Below, piece by piece: positions 7,691 through 19,822 of a stretch of 64,000 bases of DNA; positions within the stretch are counted from its first letter, which is position 1, and each line of letters begins with the position of its first letter. The position numbers were made by a program, and so were the translations under genes. Source of the stretch: Erythrobacter sp. SCSIO 43205 (GTDB taxonomy: Bacteria; Pseudomonadota; Alphaproteobacteria; Sphingomonadales; Sphingomonadaceae); assembly GCF_019904235.1 (NCBI RefSeq), contig NZ_CP063202.1:62001-126000 (forward strand). The letters run 5' to 3'. The notes below the pieces were generated by a model. It searched no databases. It saw only the letters and a program-made list of their open reading frames with translations, and was not told where the DNA came from.

Positions 7691-9016
7691 TCAGGCCGCT
7701 GCCCTCTCCAGCCGCGCTTTTGCCCTATCTTCGCCGATCAGCGGCAACAGCTCGCCCATATCAGGGCCGTGGTCCATGCCGGTCAGCGCTTGGCGCAGGG
7801 GCAGGAACAGCTGTTTGCCTTTGCGGCCCGTTGCTTCTTTCAAGGAGCTGGTGAGCGCGCCCCATGGGTCATCGCCCCAACCAAGCGTTTGAGCAGCCTG
7901 CGCGAGATAGGCTTTATCGTCATCCGTAAACTCTGGTTGCTCAATCGGGCCAGTCACGAGACGCCACCACTCGGCAACGTCGCCGACGGTTGCAATATTG
8001 GGCTGGACCGCGTGCCAGCCGGCCTCGTCCATGTCTGCGGGCAGACGATCCTTGACCGCCTCATAGGGCATTTGGTGGACGATCGCGGTGTTGACCCGCT
8101 CCAATTCCGCATCGTCGAATTTGGCAGGTGCGCGGCCAAAGGTGCCAAGGTCGAATGTTTCGAGCAGCTTTGCACGGTCCGCAATAGGCTCAACCGGGAG
8201 CGAGGTACCAAGGCGCGAGAGCAGCGCTATAATCGCGGCTGGCTCAATACCCTTTTCGCGGAAAGCATCGCAGCCGAGCGAGCCCAGGCGCTTGGACAAT
8301 TTGCCCTCTTTACCAACCAAGAGCGCTTCGTGCGCGAAGGCAGGGGGCTCTGCACCCATGGCGGTGAACATCTGGATTTGAACGGCGGTGTTGGACACGT
8401 GGTCCTCTCCGCGAAGGACTTGCGTCACGCCCATATCGACATCATCAACCGTTGAGGGGAGCATATAGAGCCACGAACCATCGGCGCGGCGTATCACCGG
8501 GTCAGAGAGCAGTTTGGCGTCAAATTTGGTCGCTCCGCGCACCCCATCGACCCATTCGATTGCCTCATCATGGTCCAGCTTGAAGCGCCAGTGAGGCTGA
8601 ATGCCTTCGGCTTCTTTGGCAGCGCGCTGTTCTTCGGTGAGCGCCAATGCGCCGCGGTCATAGATTGGCGGGAGGCCGCGTCCGAGCAGCACTTTGCGCT
8701 TAAGCTCCAGCTCCTGCTGCGTTTCATAGGCTGGATAAATTCGCCCGGCTTCGCGCAGTTTCTCAAATGCCGCTTCGTAAGCGTCGAGTCGTGTCGATTG
8801 CCGTTCTTCGCGGGTCCAATTGAGGCCAAGCCATTTGAGGTCCGCGCGGATGGCCTCCACATATTCTTCGCGGCTGCGCTCTGCATCGGTGTCGTCGATG
8901 CGCAGGATAAACTCACCCCCAGAGTTTTGGGCGAGCATCCAGTTGTGGAGCGCGGTACGGATATTGCCGACGTGCAGGCGGCCGGTGGGCGAAGGGGCGA
9001 AACGTGTTGTTACCAT
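7691..9016 (-). CDS. gltX: Glutamyl-tRNA synthetase
   Basis: The 441-residue class I synthetase has the HIGH-type motif in PSPTGRLHVGNIRTA near residue 10 and the KMSKS-type motif as GKLSKRLGS around residue 240. The intermediate residues and C-terminal anticodon-binding part are of normal length. It charges tRNA-Glu, and in many Alphaproteobacteria also tRNA-Gln for GatCAB to amidate. Several Alphaproteobacteria carry two gltX paralogues; which one this is cannot be told from the window. Convergent with pyk. Confidence 0.95.
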   Translation of the reverse strand: MVTTRFAPSPTGRLHVGNIRTALHNWMLAQNSGGEFILRIDDTDAERSREEYVEAIRADLKWLGLNWTREERQSTRLDAYEAAFEKLREAGRIYPAYETQQELELKRKVLLGRGLPPIYDRGALALTEEQRAAKEAEGIQPHWRFKLDHDEAIEWVDGVRGATKFDAKLLSDPVIRRADGSWLYMLPSTVDDVDMGVTQVLRGEDHVSNTAVQIQMFTAMGAEPPAFAHEALLVGKEGKLSKRLGSLGCDAFREKGIEPAAIIALLSRLGTSLPVEPIADRAKLLETFDLGTFGRAPAKFDDAELERVNTAIVHQMPYEAVKDRLPADMDEAGWHAVQPNIATVGDVAEWWRLVTGPIEQPEFTDDDKAYLAQAAQTLGWGDDPWGALTSSLKEATGRKGKQLFLPLRQALTGMDHGPDMGELLPLIGEDRAKARLERAAA

Positions 9017-9072
9017 GGGCGCTTCCGGTAAAGCCCAACGCGCACCTCTGCAAGCAGGTTCAAACGTGTAGC

Positions 9073-9528
9073 CTAGGCCGCGCTCAATTCCGCCATAACC
9101 AGATCAGATGCGTTATCCCACACGCGCTCTATCCGATCAGGGCGCAACAGACCTTCAAGTGCACGGTCAAACGCCGCTCGATCCCGGTCCGCGACGGCTT
9201 CGATTGCGGTGGCTATCGTCACTTCATCGTGAGTGAGCTTGCAACAGCAAAAGCGCGAGACGTGAATATGCTCTGGCCACACCGCACAAACCGTTTGCGA
9301 TAGCGCGAGCGATTTTGCCGCGACATTGACGCTGTGCAATCGCGCGGCCAGCTCTGGAACAGGATCACGCTTTGCCCTTTGGTGCAGAGCGATCAACCGC
9401 AGCGAATAGACAAAGCGCGCCGCGATGGGGTTGAGCGATGCGAGCGCGCGAGGCTCTGCAAGTTTAGCGATGACCGCCTTTGAAGCAGCAGTGGGGATAG
9501 GGCTTTGAGGCGTAGGGGGTTGCGGCAT
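9073..9528 (-). CDS. Conserved-looking protein of unknown function
   Basis: I chose the ATG at 9528 because AAGGAG lies seven bases upstream; the longer frame to 9570 has no such site. The 151-residue product has a Pro-rich N-terminus, a helical core rich in Ala, Leu and Arg, and a Cys-Cys-Cys run in RFCCCKLTHDE near the middle. No signal peptide or membrane segment is evident. I do not recognise a family. It lies downstream of a minus-strand group of unknown genes and 56 bases upstream of gltX on the same strand, so it may be cotranscribed with gltX. Confidence 0.7.
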   Translation of the reverse strand: MPQPPTPQSPIPTAASKAVIAKLAEPRALASLNPIAARFVYSLRLIALHQRAKRDPVPELAARLHSVNVAAKSLALSQTVCAVWPEHIHVSRFCCCKLTHDEVTIATAIEAVADRDRAAFDRALEGLLRPDRIERVWDNASDLVMAELSAA

Positions 9529-9616
9529 GGGGCTCCTTTGCGGGTCTGCGTAACTGATGCAGAGCACCATGCCTTATTTGCAAACGCTTCGCAATAGCGA
9601 TTTAGGGCACCACCCC

Positions 9617-10342
9617 CTATTTGGGCGAAATCTCGAAGCTGTGCTCGATATAGAGAAAGACCTCGGTTTCGCTTGATTGCTGAAAATACAGATCGCCATC
9701 GAGGCCTGTGATCGTCACGCCGTAATCGTTGCCGAACGCCTTGGCGTAGCCGGTCGCTTCCTTGGCGATATGGCGCACGACATCGCCGCGATATTGCTCT
9801 GGGTCGTCGATCGCGAGGCCGGTTGAGCCCACATCGATGAAAGAGCGCCCGGTGGCCGGAATCGCTTTGACAAACGCCTGAATGCGCTCGGCCGTTTTGC
9901 TGACCTTGGGGTCGTTGCCTCGCAACGGGATGCGCGCGAAGATCTGAACCCGGTTGGTATCAGGGCGGTTTCCACCCATGAGAGGGAGTTCGCGCATATT
10001 TTCAAGCGTTACGGGCTCCAGACCATAGCGCCCTGCAACAATGTCGATCCCTTGCGCATCCGCCCGGCGCAGCGTTTCGCCGAGCATGGTGAAGAGCTCT
10101 TCGCGGCGCTCCTCGAAGTTTCGCGAGTCTGAGCTAACAAAAAGCGGCGTCACGAAATAATCCGCACGCCGCGTGACACCGATAGCCGACGATCCGCTGC
10201 CACCCCGGCTTGGCCCGAGATAGGCGTTGAGCGCGGAACGGTCCTGGCGAGAGCCGGTGACGACGACGGTGTCCTGCGCGGCAAGCGGTAGGATGGGCGC
10301 GGCGACAACGATGGCGGCGGCGAGTAAGATGAGTTTCTTCAT
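9617..10342 (-). CDS. Periplasmic protein, possibly SIMPL-like
   Basis: The 241-residue protein has a clear signal peptide (MKKLILLAAAIVVAAPILPLAAQ, cut near residue 22). The mature part alternates beta-like strands with an NFEERREELF helix and ends in a hydrophilic strand. The pattern of an early TVVVTG strand plus a long helix and repeated strands recalls SIMPL/DUF541 periplasmic proteins, but the match is weak. It lies 65 bases downstream of another unknown gene on the same strand. Function is unknown. Confidence 0.72.
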   Translation of the reverse strand: MKKLILLAAAIVVAAPILPLAAQDTVVVTGSRQDRSALNAYLGPSRGGSGSSAIGVTRRADYFVTPLFVSSDSRNFEERREELFTMLGETLRRADAQGIDIVAGRYGLEPVTLENMRELPLMGGNRPDTNRVQIFARIPLRGNDPKVSKTAERIQAFVKAIPATGRSFIDVGSTGLAIDDPEQYRGDVVRHIAKEATGYAKAFGNDYGVTITGLDGDLYFQQSSETEVFLYIEHSFEISPK

Positions 10343-10407
10343 GGATAGTCCCTCCCGTGGTGAATGCGAGGGAAAGTAAGAGGTGGAAGCCGACTGGGGG
10401 ATGAACG

Positions 10408-11133
10408 CTAGGTTTCGTTCTGACCGTTCTCTTCACTTGCGCTTTCAGGTTGAGGCGAGAGCACAGGCACGCAAAGCGACAAAGTGCCGCTATCGTGGCG
10501 AAGGTCGTCCTCCTTGAAACGAGTGAGATCGCGGTCTTCGATCCCAAGCACATCCAACATCCAGTAAAGCCAGCTGTCATTTTCGGGAAGTCCGCCAGAG
10601 GCTCTGGCACTCACAATATAGCGGAAGTCATCACGGTCCTCTTCGCCCTCAAGGCGCGGCACACCAATCTTGAAAGAGCGCTGTAGCAAGTTGCCGGGAT
10701 ACAAACGCTCATTCACATCGAATTTGTAACTCCAATCGGGGTCGCGCGCGATCAATGCATCGGTTGAGTAATTGTACACCCCACTCACATCATCCGGTGC
10801 CTCGGTGCGTGAGCGATAGATCATGATCTCCACTTCATCGATTTCAAAGGCGAGCTCGCCTTGGTTCTTGATCTGATATTGACCCATGATTTCGCAATGG
10901 TCAGGGCGATCAATCGGGACGAAAACGTAAGGGGCTTCGGGAAAACTTGTATCAGGGTTGGCCATCCCCAGACGACCAAGGGACTTGCCCCGCTTGTCAA
11001 CCAAGTCAGTGCCAGCGGACAGTAACCAGAAAGCAGCTAGCCCCAGCGCTAAACCCTTACCGACAAATTCGGCCTTCTTCCGCCATTCTTCATCCGACAA
11101 CCTCGGCTTAGCGAGCCACTTTCTGAACCCCAT
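10408..11133 (-). CDS. Single-pass membrane-anchored protein of unknown function
   Basis: The 241-residue product has a basic N-terminus, one hydrophobic helix at about residues 27-45 (GKGLALGLAAFWLLSAG), and a hydrophilic, beta-rich domain that would face the periplasm. The central part (FEIDEVEIMIYRSR) suggests an immunoglobulin-like or similar sandwich fold, which is inference. The tail is acidic and rich in Ser, Glu and Asn. No known family is recognised. It is the first gene after the rpoBC terminator on the minus strand. Confidence 0.7.
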   Translation of the reverse strand: MGFRKWLAKPRLSDEEWRKKAEFVGKGLALGLAAFWLLSAGTDLVDKRGKSLGRLGMANPDTSFPEAPYVFVPIDRPDHCEIMGQYQIKNQGELAFEIDEVEIMIYRSRTEAPDDVSGVYNYSTDALIARDPDWSYKFDVNERLYPGNLLQRSFKIGVPRLEGEEDRDDFRYIVSARASGGLPENDSWLYWMLDVLGIEDRDLTRFKEDDLRHDSGTLSLCVPVLSPQPESASEENGQNET

Positions 11134-11193
11134 AAAATCCCCCCCATTTCATTGCTCTGCCAACCTGCCACGGCGACCGCGCTGGTACAAACA

Positions 11194-11230
11194 AAAACCC
11201 CGCCGAAGCACTAGGCCTCAGCGGGGTTTT
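11194..11230 (-). terminator. Intrinsic terminator of rpoB-rpoC
   Basis: A perfect 10-base stem pairs 11194-11203 (AAAACCCCGC) with 11221-11230 across a 17-base loop. On the minus strand it is followed by a T-run (11193-11197 region read as TTTTT). It lies just past the rpoC stop at 11264. Confidence 0.85.
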
Positions 11231-11263
11231 AAATGTTTGGCCTTCAGGAGAAGGCGCTAGCGT

Positions 11264-14200
11264 TTACTCTTCGCCTGTATCCGCTTCCGCAGCTGGAGCA
11301 GCGCCGCCGCCCATCGCTGCCTTCATGGCGTCTTCCGAAGACACCGGATCAGCGGCCGGCTCTTCTTCCTTGACGCCCGCTGCTGCCAGTTTCTCTTGCT
11401 GCTTTTTCCAGGCAGCTTTGAGAGCAGCATCACGGCTCGAGGCGGTCACGCGCATACGGTTCATGCCAGCGCCGGTCCCGGCAGGGATAAGACGGCCCAC
11501 AATCACGTTCTCTTTAAGACCGATCAGCGTGTCCTTCTTACCTTCAACCGAAGCTTGGGTCAGAACGCGGGTCGTTTCCTGGAACGATGCGGCCGAGATG
11601 AAGCTGCGGGTTTGAAGCGATGCTTTGGTGATACCAAGCAGGATCGGCGTGCCTTCAGCAGGCTCCTTACCCTTTGCAAGCTTGGCGTTGACTTCGAGCA
11701 TTTCTGCAAGGTCAACTTGCTCACCTGGAAGAAGCGTCGTGTCGCCGCCATTGGTGATCTCAACCTTCTGCAGCATCTGGCGAACGATCACCTCGATGTG
11801 CTTGTCGTTGATCTTCACGCCTTGGAGTCGGTACACTTCCTGAATCTCGTTGACGAGATATTCAGACAGCGCCTCAACGCCCATCACCTCAAGGATGTCG
11901 TGCGGGTTCGGCGCGCCGGAAATCAGGGTGTCCCCCTTCTTCACAAAGTCGCCTTCCTGCACGTCGATCACCTTGGTTTTGGGGATCAGGTATTCGACTG
12001 GATCACCTTCCTCCGGAACAATCGCGATCTTGCGTTTCGCTTTATATTCGCGAACGAATTCGATCTTGCCCGAAATCTTGGCGATGACCGACATATCCTT
12101 TGGCAGACGCGCCTCGAACAGTTCGGCCACACGCGGAAGACCACCGGTGATGTCGCGGGTTTTTGCCGACTCGCGCGATGCACGAGCCAAGATGTCACCC
12201 GCTTCAACCTGCTGACCGTCTTCGACCGAAAGGGTGGTACCCGGTGCCAGCATATAACGCTGTGCATCAGCTTCATCCTCGGATTGGCCTTCACCTTGAA
12301 GGATCATGCGTGGACGAAGTTCTTCCTTCTTCTTACGGCCCGTGGCGCGGTTTTCGGTGACCACGCGCTGCGCGATACCGGTGGCGTCATCGGTCTGCTC
12401 TTCGAGTGTCGTACCCTCGACCAGATCCTGATAGCGCACAACGCCCGATTGCTCGGTGATGATCGGCAGGGTGAACGGATCCCACTCTGCAAGACGATCG
12501 CCTTCCTTGACCTTTGCGCCATCCTTGAAGTGCAGCACGGTACCATAAGGCACCTTGTGCATTTCACGCTCACGGCCTTCGGCATCGATAACCGCGATTT
12601 CACCGTTACGGGCAAGCGAAAGGATGCGACCTTTCTTGTCCGTAATGGTCGGCATATCGCGAAGCTCGACTTTACCGTCGGAGGTCGCTTCGAGGTGCGA
12701 AGTTTCGTTAAGCTGAGCAGCACCACCAATGTGGAAGGTCCGCATGGTCAGCTGCGTGCCAGGCTCACCGATCGACTGAGCAGCGATAACGCCAACAGCC
12801 TCACCGATGTTCACAGGCGTACCACGAGCCAGGTCACGGCCATAGCAGGTTGCGCAAACGCCCTGCTCGCTTTCGCAAAGCAGCGGTGAACGGATGCGAG
12901 CAGACTGAACCTCAGCCGCCTCGATTGCCTTCACCATTGGCTCGTCAACCATCGTGCCAGCCGGAACGATCACTTCGCCGGTTGCGGCATTGGTGATGTC
13001 TTCGGCCACCGTGCGGCCAAGGATACGCTCACCCAGCGATGCGATCACGCTACCACCTTGGACGATGGCGCGCATTTCCATGGCGTTTTCGGTCTTACAA
13101 TCCTGCTCGACGATGGTGCAGTCTTGCGAAACGTCTACCAGACGACGGGTCAGATAGCCTGAGTTTGCCGTCTTAAGCGCGGTGTCAGCCAGACCCTTAC
13201 GAGCACCGTGGGTTGAGTTGAAGTACTCAAGAACCGACAGACCCTCTTTAAAGTTCGAGATAATCGGGTTCTCGATGATCTCACCCGATGGCTTGGCCAT
13301 AAGGCCGCGCATACCGGCAAGCTGCTTCATCTGAGCTGGCGAACCACGCGCACCAGAGTGGCTCATCATGTAGATCGAGTTGATCTCTCTCTCACGACCA
13401 TCTTCGTCGATTGGCGTCGCTTTAATCTCCGCCATCATCGCGTCAGCCACCTGGTCACCACACTTGGACCAGGCGTCGATCACCTTGTTGTACTTTTCTT
13501 GCTGGGTGATCAGACCATCCTGATACTGCTGTTCATAGTCAGCAACCAGCGCCTTCGTCTCTTCAACAAGACCTTCCTTCGCGTCAGGAATGATCATGTC
13601 ATCCTTACCAAAGGAGATGCCTGCACGGAATGCGTGGCGGAAGCCCAGCACCATGATGGCGTCAGCGAAGAGGACCGTGTCCTTTTGCCCTGTGTGACGG
13701 TACACTTCGTCGATCACATCGCCGATGTCCTTCTTCGTCAGAAGGCGGTTGATAATGTCGTAAGGCACCTTGTGGTTCTTCGGCAGACATTCACCGATCA
13801 GCATACGGCCCGGCGTCGTGATGAAGCGTTTCATCACGATGTTGCCGTCTTCGTCGGCTTGCGGAACGCGGGCGATGATCTTCGAGTGAAGCGTCACAGC
13901 CTTCGTTTCAAGCGCCTGGTGCACCTCAGCCATATCGGCAAAGCGCGGCAGTACTTCGGTCTTGGTGCCATCTTCATTCTCGCGGAATTCAGGGGTTTTT
14001 TCCTGACGTTCCATCGAGAGGTAATAGATACCAAGCACCATATCCTGTGACGGAACGATGATCGGCTTACCGTTAGCAGGCGAGAGGATGTTGTTCGTCG
14101 ACATCATCAGAACGCGCGCTTCGAGCTGAGCTTCAAGGCTAAGCGGCACGTGGACCGCCATTTGGTCGCCATCAAAGTCAGCGTTAAAGGCCGAACACAC

Positions 14201-15559
14201 CAGCGGGTGAAGCTGGATCGCTTTACCTTCGATCAGCACCGGCTCGAACGCCTGGATGCCAAGACGGTGAAGTGTCGGTGCGCGGTTCAGGAGAACCGGG
14301 TGCTCACGGATCACTTCGTCGAGGATGTCCCAGACTTCCTTGCGCTCTTTCTCGACCCACTTCTTGGCCTGTTTCAGCGTCATGCTGAGGCCTTTGGCGT
14401 CGAGGCGAGCGTAGATAAACGGCTTGAATAGCTCCAATGCCATCTTCTTTGGAAGACCACACTGGTGAAGCTTCAGTTCAGGGCCGGTCACGATGACCGA
14501 ACGGCCTGAGTAGTCGACGCGCTTACCCAGAAGGTTCTGACGGAAGCGGCCTTGCTTACCTTTAAGCATATCGGAAAGCGACTTCAGCGGACGCTTGTTC
14601 GCACCCGTGATGACGCGGCCACGACGGCCGTTGTCGAACAGAGCATCGACTGCTTCCTGAAGCATACGCTTCTCGTTGCGGACGATGATGTCCGGCGCGC
14701 GCAGCTCGATCAGGCGCTTCAAACGGTTGTTCCGGTTGATCACGCGGCGATAGAGGTCGTTGAGGTCAGAGGTCGCAAAACGGCCGCCATCGAGCGGCAC
14801 GAGTGGGCGAAGCTCTGGTGGGATCACAGGGATCACTTCGAGGATCATCCACTCAGGACGGTTGCCTGATTCGATGAAGCTCTCGACTACTTTAAGGCGC
14901 TTAATGATCTTCTTGGGCTTCAATGCCGACTTGGTGGTCGCAAGCTCTTCGAGAAGGTCTTCGCGCTCTTGCTCAAGGTCGAGGTCCATCAGCATGACCT
15001 TGACCGCTTCTGCGCCAATATCGGCAGAAAAAGCGTCTTCGCCATACTCGTCTTGGGCTTCGAGCAGTTCGTCTTCGGTGAGCAGCTGGAATTTCTCAAG
15101 CGGGGTAAGGCCCGGCTCGATCACAACATAGCTCTCGAAGTAGAGGATACGCTCAAGCTGCTTGAGCTGAATGTCGAGCAAGAGGCCGATGCGCGATGGC
15201 AGCGACTTCAAGTACCAGATGTGTGCAACAGGAGCGGCGAGCTCGATATGGCCCATACGCTCACGGCGCACTTTGGTAACGGTGACTTCAACGCCGCACT
15301 TTTCACAGACGACGCCTTTGTACTTCATGCGCTTGTACTTGCCGCAAAGACATTCGTAGTCCTTTACCGGGCCAAAGATACGCGCACAGAAGAGGCCGTC
15401 ACGCTCAGGCTTGAACGTACGGTAATTGATCGTTTCCGGCTTCTTGATTTCGCCGAAAGACCACGAACGGATGCGCTCTGGCGAGGCGATGCCGATCTGG
15501 ATCTGGTCAAAGGTTTCCGGCTTTGCGAGCTGGTTGGTGAATTTTGTCAGTTCATTCAT
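11264..15559 (-). CDS. rpoC: DNA-directed RNA polymerase beta' subunit
   Basis: The 1431-residue protein shows the N-terminal zinc-binding cysteines ([20 protein letters not shown], about residues 71-90), the catalytic [12 protein letters not shown] motif near residue 460, and a second zinc cluster around [15 protein letters not shown]. These define the beta' chain with the Mg-binding active centre. The acidic Ala/Glu-rich tail is common in Sphingomonadales. It follows rpoB by about 75 bases on the same strand and ends before a strong terminator. Unlike in many bacteria, rplJ-rplL are not directly upstream of the pair. Confidence 0.98.
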   Translation of the reverse strand: MNELTKFTNQLAKPETFDQIQIGIASPERIRSWSFGEIKKPETINYRTFKPERDGLFCARIFGPVKDYECLCGKYKRMKYKGVVCEKCGVEVTVTKVRRERMGHIELAAPVAHIWYLKSLPSRIGLLLDIQLKQLERILYFESYVVIEPGLTPLEKFQLLTEDELLEAQDEYGEDAFSADIGAEAVKVMLMDLDLEQEREDLLEELATTKSALKPKKIIKRLKVVESFIESGNRPEWMILEVIPVIPPELRPLVPLDGGRFATSDLNDLYRRVINRNNRLKRLIELRAPDIIVRNEKRMLQEAVDALFDNGRRGRVITGANKRPLKSLSDMLKGKQGRFRQNLLGKRVDYSGRSVIVTGPELKLHQCGLPKKMALELFKPFIYARLDAKGLSMTLKQAKKWVEKERKEVWDILDEVIREHPVLLNRAPTLHRLGIQAFEPVLIEGKAIQLHPLVCSAFNADFDGDQMAVHVPLSLEAQLEARVLMMSTNNILSPANGKPIIVPSQDMVLGIYYLSMERQEKTPEFRENEDGTKTEVLPRFADMAEVHQALETKAVTLHSKIIARVPQADEDGNIVMKRFITTPGRMLIGECLPKNHKVPYDIINRLLTKKDIGDVIDEVYRHTGQKDTVLFADAIMVLGFRHAFRAGISFGKDDMIIPDAKEGLVEETKALVADYEQQYQDGLITQQEKYNKVIDAWSKCGDQVADAMMAEIKATPIDEDGREREINSIYMMSHSGARGSPAQMKQLAGMRGLMAKPSGEIIENPIISNFKEGLSVLEYFNSTHGARKGLADTALKTANSGYLTRRLVDVSQDCTIVEQDCKTENAMEMRAIVQGGSVIASLGERILGRTVAEDITNAATGEVIVPAGTMVDEPMVKAIEAAEVQSARIRSPLLCESEQGVCATCYGRDLARGTPVNIGEAVGVIAAQSIGEPGTQLTMRTFHIGGAAQLNETSHLEATSDGKVELRDMPTITDKKGRILSLARNGEIAVIDAEGREREMHKVPYGTVLHFKDGAKVKEGDRLAEWDPFTLPIITEQSGVVRYQDLVEGTTLEEQTDDATGIAQRVVTENRATGRKKKEELRPRMILQGEGQSEDEADAQRYMLAPGTTLSVEDGQQVEAGDILARASRESAKTRDITGGLPRVAELFEARLPKDMSVIAKISGKIEFVREYKAKRKIAIVPEEGDPVEYLIPKTKVIDVQEGDFVKKGDTLISGAPNPHDILEVMGVEALSEYLVNEIQEVYRLQGVKINDKHIEVIVRQMLQKVEITNGGDTTLLPGEQVDLAEMLEVNAKLAKGKEPAEGTPILLGITKASLQTRSFISAASFQETTRVLTQASVEGKKDTLIGLKENVIVGRLIPAGTGAGMNRMRVTASSRDAALKAAWKKQQEKLAAAGVKEEEPAADPVSSEDAMKAAMGGGAAPAAEADTGEE

Positions 15560-15634
15560 TTTTCAGTTCCCTCTTGGGAGTGAATTCTTCGGAAGCGGGT
15601 GAGTGGGAACGGGGCTCGCGCCCCTATTCCCCAA

Positions 15635-18600
15635 CTACTCCGCAGCCTCCGCGAAGCCGTCGCCGTCCTCATCCTCGTCACCGAGAGATGTGAGTTCGAC
15701 GTTCATGCCCAGCGAGCGCATTTCCTTGACGAGAACGTTAAAGCTCTCCGGAATGCCTGCCTCGAAGGTGTCGTCGCCTTTGACGATGGCTTCGTAGACC
15801 TTGGTCCGACCCACGACATCGTCCGATTTGACGGTGAGCATTTCCTGCAGCGTGTAGGCAGCGCCATATGCTTGCAGAGCCCATACCTCCATTTCCCCGA
15901 AGCGCTGACCACCAAACTGCGCCTTACCACCAAGCGGCTGCTGGGTGACGAGCGAGTATGGGCCGATTGAGCGAGCGTGGATCTTGTCGTCGACCAAGTG
16001 GTGCAGCTTGAGCATATAGATGATGCCAACGGTGACCTTGCGGTCGAAGGCTTCACCCGTGCGTCCGTCAAACAGGACCGACTGGCCTGAGCTGTCTACG
16101 CCAGCCTTTACAAGATAGTCGGTTACGTCCGCTTCGCGCGCACCGTCAAAGACTGGCGTACCCATTGGGACACCGGCCTTGAGGTTGGTTGCGAGTTCGA
16201 CGATGCTTGCGGTCGAGCGGCTTTCGAGGTCCTCGAAGTACTGCTCACCGTAAACGTCTTTCAAACGCTCGATCACGGCCTCTGGCGGCTTGGCATCGGC
16301 GTAGTCTTCTTCGGCATTTGGATTGTCACGTTTCCACTCTTCGAGCTTCTCAGCGATATCCATGCCAAGACCGCGCGCTGCAAAACCAAGGTGGGTTTCG
16401 AAGATTTGCCCGACGTTCATACGCGAGGGCACACCCAGTGGGTTCAATACGAGGTCAACCGGCGTACCGTCTTCGAGGAACGGCATATCTTCGACAGGCA
16501 GGATGCGAGAGATCACACCCTTGTTCCCGTGGCGACCAGCCATCTTGTCGCCCGGTTGCAGCTTGCGCTTCACCGCGACGAAGACTTTGACCATCTTGAG
16601 AACGCCCGGAGCCAACTCATCGCCGCGCTCCAGCTTCTCTTTGCGATCTTCGAACTTGTCGTCGATCATCTTGGCCGCTTCGTCATATTGCGACTTGATG
16701 GCTTCCAATTGCGTTTGACGCGCATCGTCAGCAACCGCGAATTGGAACCACTCGTGACGCTCAACATCTTCGAGCACTTGCTCGGAGATATCGATGCCCT
16801 TCTTCACGCCTTTCGGACCTGCTGCGACCACTTGGCCAAGCAGCATATCGCGAAGACGGTTGTAGGTTGCACGGTTGAGGATGTTGCGCTCGTCCGCTGC
16901 GTCCTTGCGAAGACGTTCAATTTCTTCGTTCTGGATTGCACGGGTACGGTCGTCGATTTCGATACCGTGACGGTTGAAGACGCGAACCTCAACAACGGTG
17001 CCAGCCACGCCGGGTGGCAGACGCAGGGAGGTATCACGAACGTCAGAAGCTTTCTCACCAAAGATAGCGCGAAGGAGCTTTTCCTCCGGCGTCATCGGGC
17101 TTTCACCCTTTGGCGTGATCTTGCCGACGAGAATGTCACCAGGATGCACTTCTGCGCCGATGTAAACAATGCCTGCTTCATCGAGGTTGCGCAGAGCTTC
17201 TTCACCGACGTTCGGAATGTCGCGGGTGATATCCTCCGGGCCAAGCTTGGTGTCGCGGGCCATCACTTCGAATTCATCGATGTGAATCGAGGTGAAGACG
17301 TCGTCTTTCACGATACGCTCTGAAATGAGGATCGAGTCCTCATAGTTGTAGCCATTCCAGGGCATAAAGGCGACGAGGCTGTTCTTGCCCAGTGCCAGCT
17401 CACCCAGGTCCGTCGATGGACCGTCAGCGATAATATCGCCCGGCTCAACCGTCTCACCCACTTTCACCAGCGGACGCTGGTTGATGCAGGTGCTCTGGTT
17501 GGAGCGTTGGAATTTCTGCAGCGTGTAAATGTCGACGCCCGATTGGCCGGGTTCGACATCGCCGATCGCACGGATCACGATCCGGGTCGCGTCCACCTGG
17601 TCGACGATACCACCGCGTTTCGCAGCAATCGCAGCGCCAGAATCGCGCGCCACGGTTTCCTCCATGCCGGTGCCGACCCAAGGCGCTTCGGCCTTAACAA
17701 GCGGCACAGCCTGACGCTGCATATTCGAGCCCATCAGTGCACGGTTCGCGTCATCGTTTTCCAGGAATGGAATGAGCGATGCTGCAACCGAAACGAGCTG
17801 CTTTGGCGAGACGTCCATCAAAGTGATCTGATCGCTTGGCGCCATCAGGTTGTCGCCCGATTGACGCGCCGAGATCAGCTCTTCGACGAAGGTGCCGTCA
17901 TCGTTGAGTTCAGCCGACGCCTGCGCAACGGTGTGCTTCTGCTCCTCCATCGCGGAAAGGTAGATCACATCACCGGTCACCTTGTTGTCTTTGACCTGAC
18001 GGTAAGGCGTCTCGATAAAGCCGTATTTGTTCACCCGGCTGAACGATGCCAGCGAGTTGATCAGGCCGATGTTCGGGCCTTCGGGCGTTTCAATCGGGCA
18101 GATACGACCGTAGTGTGTCGGGTGAACGTCGCGGACTTCAAAGCCTGCGCGCTCACGCGTCAAGCCGCCCGGGCCAAGCGCCGATACGCGGCGTTTGTGA
18201 GTGACTTCGGACAGCGGGTTGGTTTGGTCCATGAACTGCGACAATTGCGATGAGCCAAAGAACTCACGCACCGCAGCAACAGCCGGCTTTGCGTTTATGA
18301 GGTCGTTCGGCATCACCGTCGACACATCGACGCTGCTCATACGTTCTTTAACCGCACGCTCCATGCGCAGCAGACCAACGCGGTATTGGTTCTCAAGAAG
18401 CTCACCAACCGAGCGAACACGGCGGTTGCCGAGGTTGTCGATGTCGTCAACTTCGCCCTTGCCGTCTTTCAGATCGACAAGCTCTTTGACCACGGCAAGG
18501 ATGTCTTCCTTGCGCAGCGTCGTCACAGTGTCTTCGGCATCAAGGCCCAGACGCATATTCAGCTTCACACGGCCAACCGCAGAAAGGTCATAGCGCTCAC

Positions 18601-19822
18601 CATCGAAGAACAGACCTTCGAACAAAGCTTCTGCGGTTTCCTTGGTAGGCGGTTCACCCGGACGCATGACCTTGTAGATTGCCTCAAGACCTTCGTCCCT
18701 GTTTTCAGCCTTGTCGACTTTGAGCGTGTTGCGGATCCATGGACCGGTATTGATCTCGTCAATGTCGAGAAGCTCAATCGCGTCAAAGCCCGCTTCATCA
18801 AGAGCCTCAACGTGCTCAAGCGTCACCTCATCACCCGCTTCGATATAGATCGAGCCGGTTTGCTCATTGATCATGTCATAAGCGGCATAGCGGCCTACAA
18901 CTTCCTCTGTGGGCAAGAGGAGCGTTTCAAGACCGTCCTTTGCCGCTTTATTGGCAGCGCGCGGAGAAATCTTCTGGTTCGCGGGGAATACCTCTTCGCC
19001 GGTCTTTGCGTCCACCAGCGGGAAGGCAGGCTTCGCACCGCGCCAGTTTTCAGGGACGAATGGAATGGTCCAGCCATCCTTCGCGCGTTCCCACTTCATA
19101 ATATCGTAGAAGTGGTGAAGGATGCCTTCGCTATCGAGGCCAAGCGCATAGAGAAGCGCAGTCACCGGAAGCTTCCGCTTACGGTCGATGCGAACGTTGA
19201 CGATGTCTTTCGCGTCAAATTCAAAGTCGAGCCATGAACCACGATAAGGGATGACGCGCGCTGCAAACAGGAGCTTGCCAGACGAGTGCGTCTTGCCGCG
19301 GTCGTGGTCGAAAAGGACGCCGGGAGAACGGTGCATTTGCGAGACGATCACACGCTCGGTGCCGTTGACGATAAAGGTGCCGTTCTCAGTCATGAGCGGC
19401 ATATCGCCCATGTAAACGTCTTGCTCTTTAATATCGAGAACCGAGCGGGTTTCGGTTTCCTGATCGACTTCGAACACGATCAGGCGAAGCGTGACCTTCA
19501 TAGGCGCTGCGTAAGTGATGCCGCGCTGGCGACACTCGGTCGTGTCGTACTTTGGCTCTTCGAGTTCGTAGTGAACAAAGTCGAGCTCTGCGGTGCCGGC
19601 AAAGTCGCGAATCGGGAAAACGCTGCGCAGGGTCTTTTCCAGACCCGACACATAGCCCGTTTCCTTGTTCGAGCGCAGGAAGAACTCGTAGCTTTCCCGC
19701 TGCACTTCGATGAGGTTGGGCATATCGACGACTTCGTGGATGTCGCCAAAAATCTTACGGATGCGCCGCTTTGCGGTACCCTTTGCCTCGCGGCTGCGGG
19801 TTGCTTTCGCCTTTGTTGCCAT
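15635..19822 (-). CDS. rpoB: DNA-directed RNA polymerase beta subunit
   Basis: Starting at ATG 19822 gives 1395 residues beginning [15 protein letters not shown]; the longer frame uses a TTG and adds 18 residues without support. The rifampicin-binding cluster reads [14 protein letters not shown], then [13 protein letters not shown], which is wild type at the classic resistance positions. Downstream the family core [11 protein letters not shown] and the C-terminal [20 protein letters not shown] are intact. The gene heads the rpoB-rpoC unit. Its upstream region is shared with a divergent lipoprotein gene. Confidence 0.98.
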   Translation of the reverse strand: MATKAKATRSREAKGTAKRRIRKIFGDIHEVVDMPNLIEVQRESYEFFLRSNKETGYVSGLEKTLRSVFPIRDFAGTAELDFVHYELEEPKYDTTECRQRGITYAAPMKVTLRLIVFEVDQETETRSVLDIKEQDVYMGDMPLMTENGTFIVNGTERVIVSQMHRSPGVLFDHDRGKTHSSGKLLFAARVIPYRGSWLDFEFDAKDIVNVRIDRKRKLPVTALLYALGLDSEGILHHFYDIMKWERAKDGWTIPFVPENWRGAKPAFPLVDAKTGEEVFPANQKISPRAANKAAKDGLETLLLPTEEVVGRYAAYDMINEQTGSIYIEAGDEVTLEHVEALDEAGFDAIELLDIDEINTGPWIRNTLKVDKAENRDEGLEAIYKVMRPGEPPTKETAEALFEGLFFDGERYDLSAVGRVKLNMRLGLDAEDTVTTLRKEDILAVVKELVDLKDGKGEVDDIDNLGNRRVRSVGELLENQYRVGLLRMERAVKERMSSVDVSTVMPNDLINAKPAVAAVREFFGSSQLSQFMDQTNPLSEVTHKRRVSALGPGGLTRERAGFEVRDVHPTHYGRICPIETPEGPNIGLINSLASFSRVNKYGFIETPYRQVKDNKVTGDVIYLSAMEEQKHTVAQASAELNDDGTFVEELISARQSGDNLMAPSDQITLMDVSPKQLVSVAASLIPFLENDDANRALMGSNMQRQAVPLVKAEAPWVGTGMEETVARDSGAAIAAKRGGIVDQVDATRIVIRAIGDVEPGQSGVDIYTLQKFQRSNQSTCINQRPLVKVGETVEPGDIIADGPSTDLGELALGKNSLVAFMPWNGYNYEDSILISERIVKDDVFTSIHIDEFEVMARDTKLGPEDITRDIPNVGEEALRNLDEAGIVYIGAEVHPGDILVGKITPKGESPMTPEEKLLRAIFGEKASDVRDTSLRLPPGVAGTVVEVRVFNRHGIEIDDRTRAIQNEEIERLRKDAADERNILNRATYNRLRDMLLGQVVAAGPKGVKKGIDISEQVLEDVERHEWFQFAVADDARQTQLEAIKSQYDEAAKMIDDKFEDRKEKLERGDELAPGVLKMVKVFVAVKRKLQPGDKMAGRHGNKGVISRILPVEDMPFLEDGTPVDLVLNPLGVPSRMNVGQIFETHLGFAARGLGMDIAEKLEEWKRDNPNAEEDYADAKPPEAVIERLKDVYGEQYFEDLESRSTASIVELATNLKAGVPMGTPVFDGAREADVTDYLVKAGVDSSGQSVLFDGRTGEAFDRKVTVGIIYMLKLHHLVDDKIHARSIGPYSLVTQQPLGGKAQFGGQRFGEMEVWALQAYGAAYTLQEMLTVKSDDVVGRTKVYEAIVKGDDTFEAGIPESFNVLVKEMRSLGMNVELTSLGDEDEDGDGFAEAAE

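Noticed and set aside
11396..19237. Long plus-strand ORFs (up to ~500 codons) opposite rpoC and rpoB
   Set aside because: They are antisense shadows of highly conserved genes in GC-rich DNA, with no family signal or SD.
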